DNA from: Pseudomonas fildesensis
GTDB taxonomy: Bacteria > Pseudomonadota > Gammaproteobacteria > Pseudomonadales > Pseudomonadaceae
Assembly (NCBI RefSeq): GCF_001050345.1
Contig: NZ_LFMW01000013.1
Span: forward strand, 124,001-188,000
DNA length: 64,000 bases
Reading direction: 5' to 3'
Positions 62,593 to 64,000 of this stretch are shown here, one piece after another. Both the position numbers and the translations under genes were made by a program. The notes beneath the pieces are model-generated. The model searched no databases, was not told where the DNA came from, and saw only the letters and a list, made by a program, of their open reading frames with translations. Each line of letters opens with the position of its first letter. Positions within the stretch are counted from its first letter, which is position 1.

Positions 62593-63522
62593 ATGACTAC
62601 CTCGACCCCATCCAAGCGCTTCAACCGTTTAAGCAAAGCCGAATGCTTGCTGGTGGTGATCACCATGATCTGGGGCGGCACCTTTTTGCTGGTGCAGCAT
62701 GCGATGACGGTCAGCGGGCCAATGTTTTTCGTCGGCCTGCGCTTTGCTGCGGCGGCCATCGTGGTCAGCCTTTTTACCTTGCACACCCTGCGCGACCTGA
62801 CGCTGCTGGAGTTGAAGGCCGGGGTGTTTATCGGCGTGTCGATCATGTTCGGCTACGGTTTGCAGACCATTGGCTTGCAGACCATTCCGAGCAGCCAGTC
62901 GGCGTTTATCACCGCCTTGTATGTGCCGTGCGTGCCGCTGCTGCAGTGGCTGGTGCTGGGGCGGCGCCCGGGGTTGATGCCGAGCCTTGGCATCATGCTC
63001 GCGTTTGCCGGGTTGATGCTGTTGACGGGGCCTGCGGGCGCGTCGTTTAACTTCAGCCCCGGTGAAATCGCCACACTGATCTGTGCGATGGCGGTGGCGG
63101 CCGAGATCATTCTGATCAGCGCCTATGCCGGGCAGGTGGATGTGCGCCGGGTCACCGTGGTGCAACTGGCCACCGCGTCGCTGCTGTCGTTCCTGATGGT
63201 GGTGCCGATGGGCGAGGCGCTGCCGGGGTTCTCGTGGCTGCTGCTGTTCAGCGCCGTGGGCCTGGGCTTGACCAGCGCGGTGATCCAGGTGGCGATGAAC
63301 TGGGCGCAGCAAAGTGTTTCGCCGACGCGGGCCACGTTGATCTATGCCGGAGAGCCGGTGTGGGCCGGGGTGATCGGGCGGATTGCCGGGGAGCGTTTTC
63401 CGCCGATTGCGATGGTCGGGGCGGCGCTGATTGTGGTGGCGGTGATTGTGAGTGAGTGGAAGAGGAGCAGCTCGAAGGCTGTCGATTCGCAAACCGCAGC
63501 CGAGCAAGAAAGCCAGGGTTGA
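62593..63522 (+). CDS. EamA family drug/metabolite transporter
   Basis: 309 residues, ten predicted transmembrane helices in two EamA repeats (about 18-150 and 158-295). The pattern MIWGGTFLLVQHAMTVSGPMFFVGLRFAAAAIVV and IGLQTIPSSQSAFITALYVPCVPLLQWLVLGRRPGLMPSLG in repeat 1, and VSPTRATLIYAGEPVWAGVIGRIAGE in repeat 2, are standard for DMT exporters. Probably exports a metabolite or amine sensed by the divergent regulator. The ATG at 62593 is the start; the longer frame from 61921 is antisense to the regulator gene. Confidence 0.9.
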   Translation: MTTSTPSKRFNRLSKAECLLVVITMIWGGTFLLVQHAMTVSGPMFFVGLRFAAAAIVVSLFTLHTLRDLTLLELKAGVFIGVSIMFGYGLQTIGLQTIPSSQSAFITALYVPCVPLLQWLVLGRRPGLMPSLGIMLAFAGLMLLTGPAGASFNFSPGEIATLICAMAVAAEIILISAYAGQVDVRRVTVVQLATASLLSFLMVVPMGEALPGFSWLLLFSAVGLGLTSAVIQVAMNWAQQSVSPTRATLIYAGEPVWAGVIGRIAGERFPPIAMVGAALIVVAVIVSEWKRSSSKAVDSQTAAEQESQG

Positions 63523-63695
63523 TCCCTTAGCGGCACGCCTCAAGCTGCAAGATGTGCACGCACGGCTATTCTCTTGTAGCTTGCCGCTTGTAGCTGCTTT
63601 CCACTGCTTTTGTAGGATCCTGCCACATCTTGCCGTTTGGTGATCGAGAAAGCGGCACGTATGATGCATCCCAAACTCCCGCAGATTAGAAGCCT

Positions 63696-64000
63696 ATGTC
63701 CCTGATAGTTCTACTGCTTCTGCCGTTTATCGGCAGCTGTCTCGCGGCCTTGCTGCCGCACAACGCACGTAACACCGAATCCCTGCTGGCTGGCCTTGTG
63801 GCCCTGGCCGGAACCGTTCAAGTCGCCCTGCTCTACCCCCAGATCGCCCACGGTGGCGTGATCCGCGAAGAATTCACGTGGTTGCCCAGCCTCGGCCTGG
63901 ATTTCGTGTTGCGCATGGACGGCTTCGCCTGGCTGTTCTCGATGCTCGTGCTCGGCATCGGCACGCTGGTGTCGCTGTATGCGCGTTACTACATGTCGCC
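63696..64000 (+). CDS. Na+/H+ antiporter subunit A (Mrp/Pha type), 3' truncated by window
   Basis: ATG at 63696 opens 101 codons to the end of the window: MSLIVLLLLPFIGSCLAALLP, then TESLLAGLVALAGTVQVALLY, EFTWLPSLGLDFVLRMDGFAWLFSMLVLGIGTLVSLYARYYM. This is the N-terminus of MrpA/MnhA/PhaAB-type subunits, which are related to NuoL. It would be the first gene of a multi-subunit cation/proton antiporter operon. The 173 bp upstream contain repeated GCTTGTAGCT-like sequence (63570-63600) but no gene. Confidence 0.85.
   Translation, partial: MSLIVLLLLPFIGSCLAALLPHNARNTESLLAGLVALAGTVQVALLYPQIAHGGVIREEFTWLPSLGLDFVLRMDGFAWLFSMLVLGIGTLVSLYARYYMS

Overview
The window is a chromosomal segment of a fluorescent Pseudomonas, most likely of the P. 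fluorescens group. The gene order aat-bpt-infA / clpA-clpS / cspD / icd / monomeric idh / nudJ-mnmA-hflD-purB, the fused nuoCD in a complete nuo operon, high GC with Pseudomonas codon use, and four near-identical REPIN elements (paired inverted copies of a GTGGGAGGGGGC-type repeat) all point that way. I infer this from protein families and repeats; I ran no search. No rRNA, tRNA, CRISPR array, insertion sequence or prophage is visible.

Layout. 1-18 kb is core: the N-degron set (Aat, Bpt, ClpS, ClpA) around infA; CspD; two unrelated NADP-isocitrate dehydrogenases transcribed divergently; tRNA thiolation (mnmA) with nudJ, hflD and purB; the ribosomal oxygenase RoxA with a GNAT enzyme; a standalone secretin N-domain protein; and isocitrate lyase. 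18.1-33.1 kb is the full 13-gene nuo operon (NADH dehydrogenase I). 33.1-46.4 kb is a mosaic of small units: a HigBA-type toxin-antitoxin pair, arylamine N-acetyltransferase, three small conserved-type proteins, a DUF3087 protein, two MFS exporters, a Tat-exported beta carbonic anhydrase, a DyP peroxidase, a GapN-like dehydrogenase with an altered motif, an FUSC membrane protein and a large beta-rich repeat protein of unusual composition. 46.4-51.4 kb is a TetR regulator facing a four-gene tripartite ABC exporter (ATPase, MacB-like permease, TolC, HlyD).

51.5-61.8 kb is the most interesting block: about ten minus-strand genes, nearly all overlapping or a few bases apart. They encode an SfnB-type acyl-CoA-dehydrogenase-like flavoenzyme, a 108-residue protein that looks like only the C-terminal part of that enzyme, a DszA/NtaA-type flavin monooxygenase, half of an AMP-binding (acyl-CoA synthetase) protein, a complete branched-chain-amino-acid-type ABC importer and an FAD/NAD(P)-binding oxidoreductase. 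A strong sigma-54 (-24/-12) promoter match lies just upstream of the first gene, as expected for SfnR-type control of organosulfur scavenging. My reading is an uptake-plus-oxidation system for an unknown sulfur compound. 61.9-64 kb holds an XRE-cupin regulator facing an EamA exporter, then the start of a Mrp/Pha-type Na+/H+ antiporter subunit A that runs off the window.

The core genes are assigned with high confidence. The roles of the accessory units, the promoters and the operators are inferences from sequence pattern and context.
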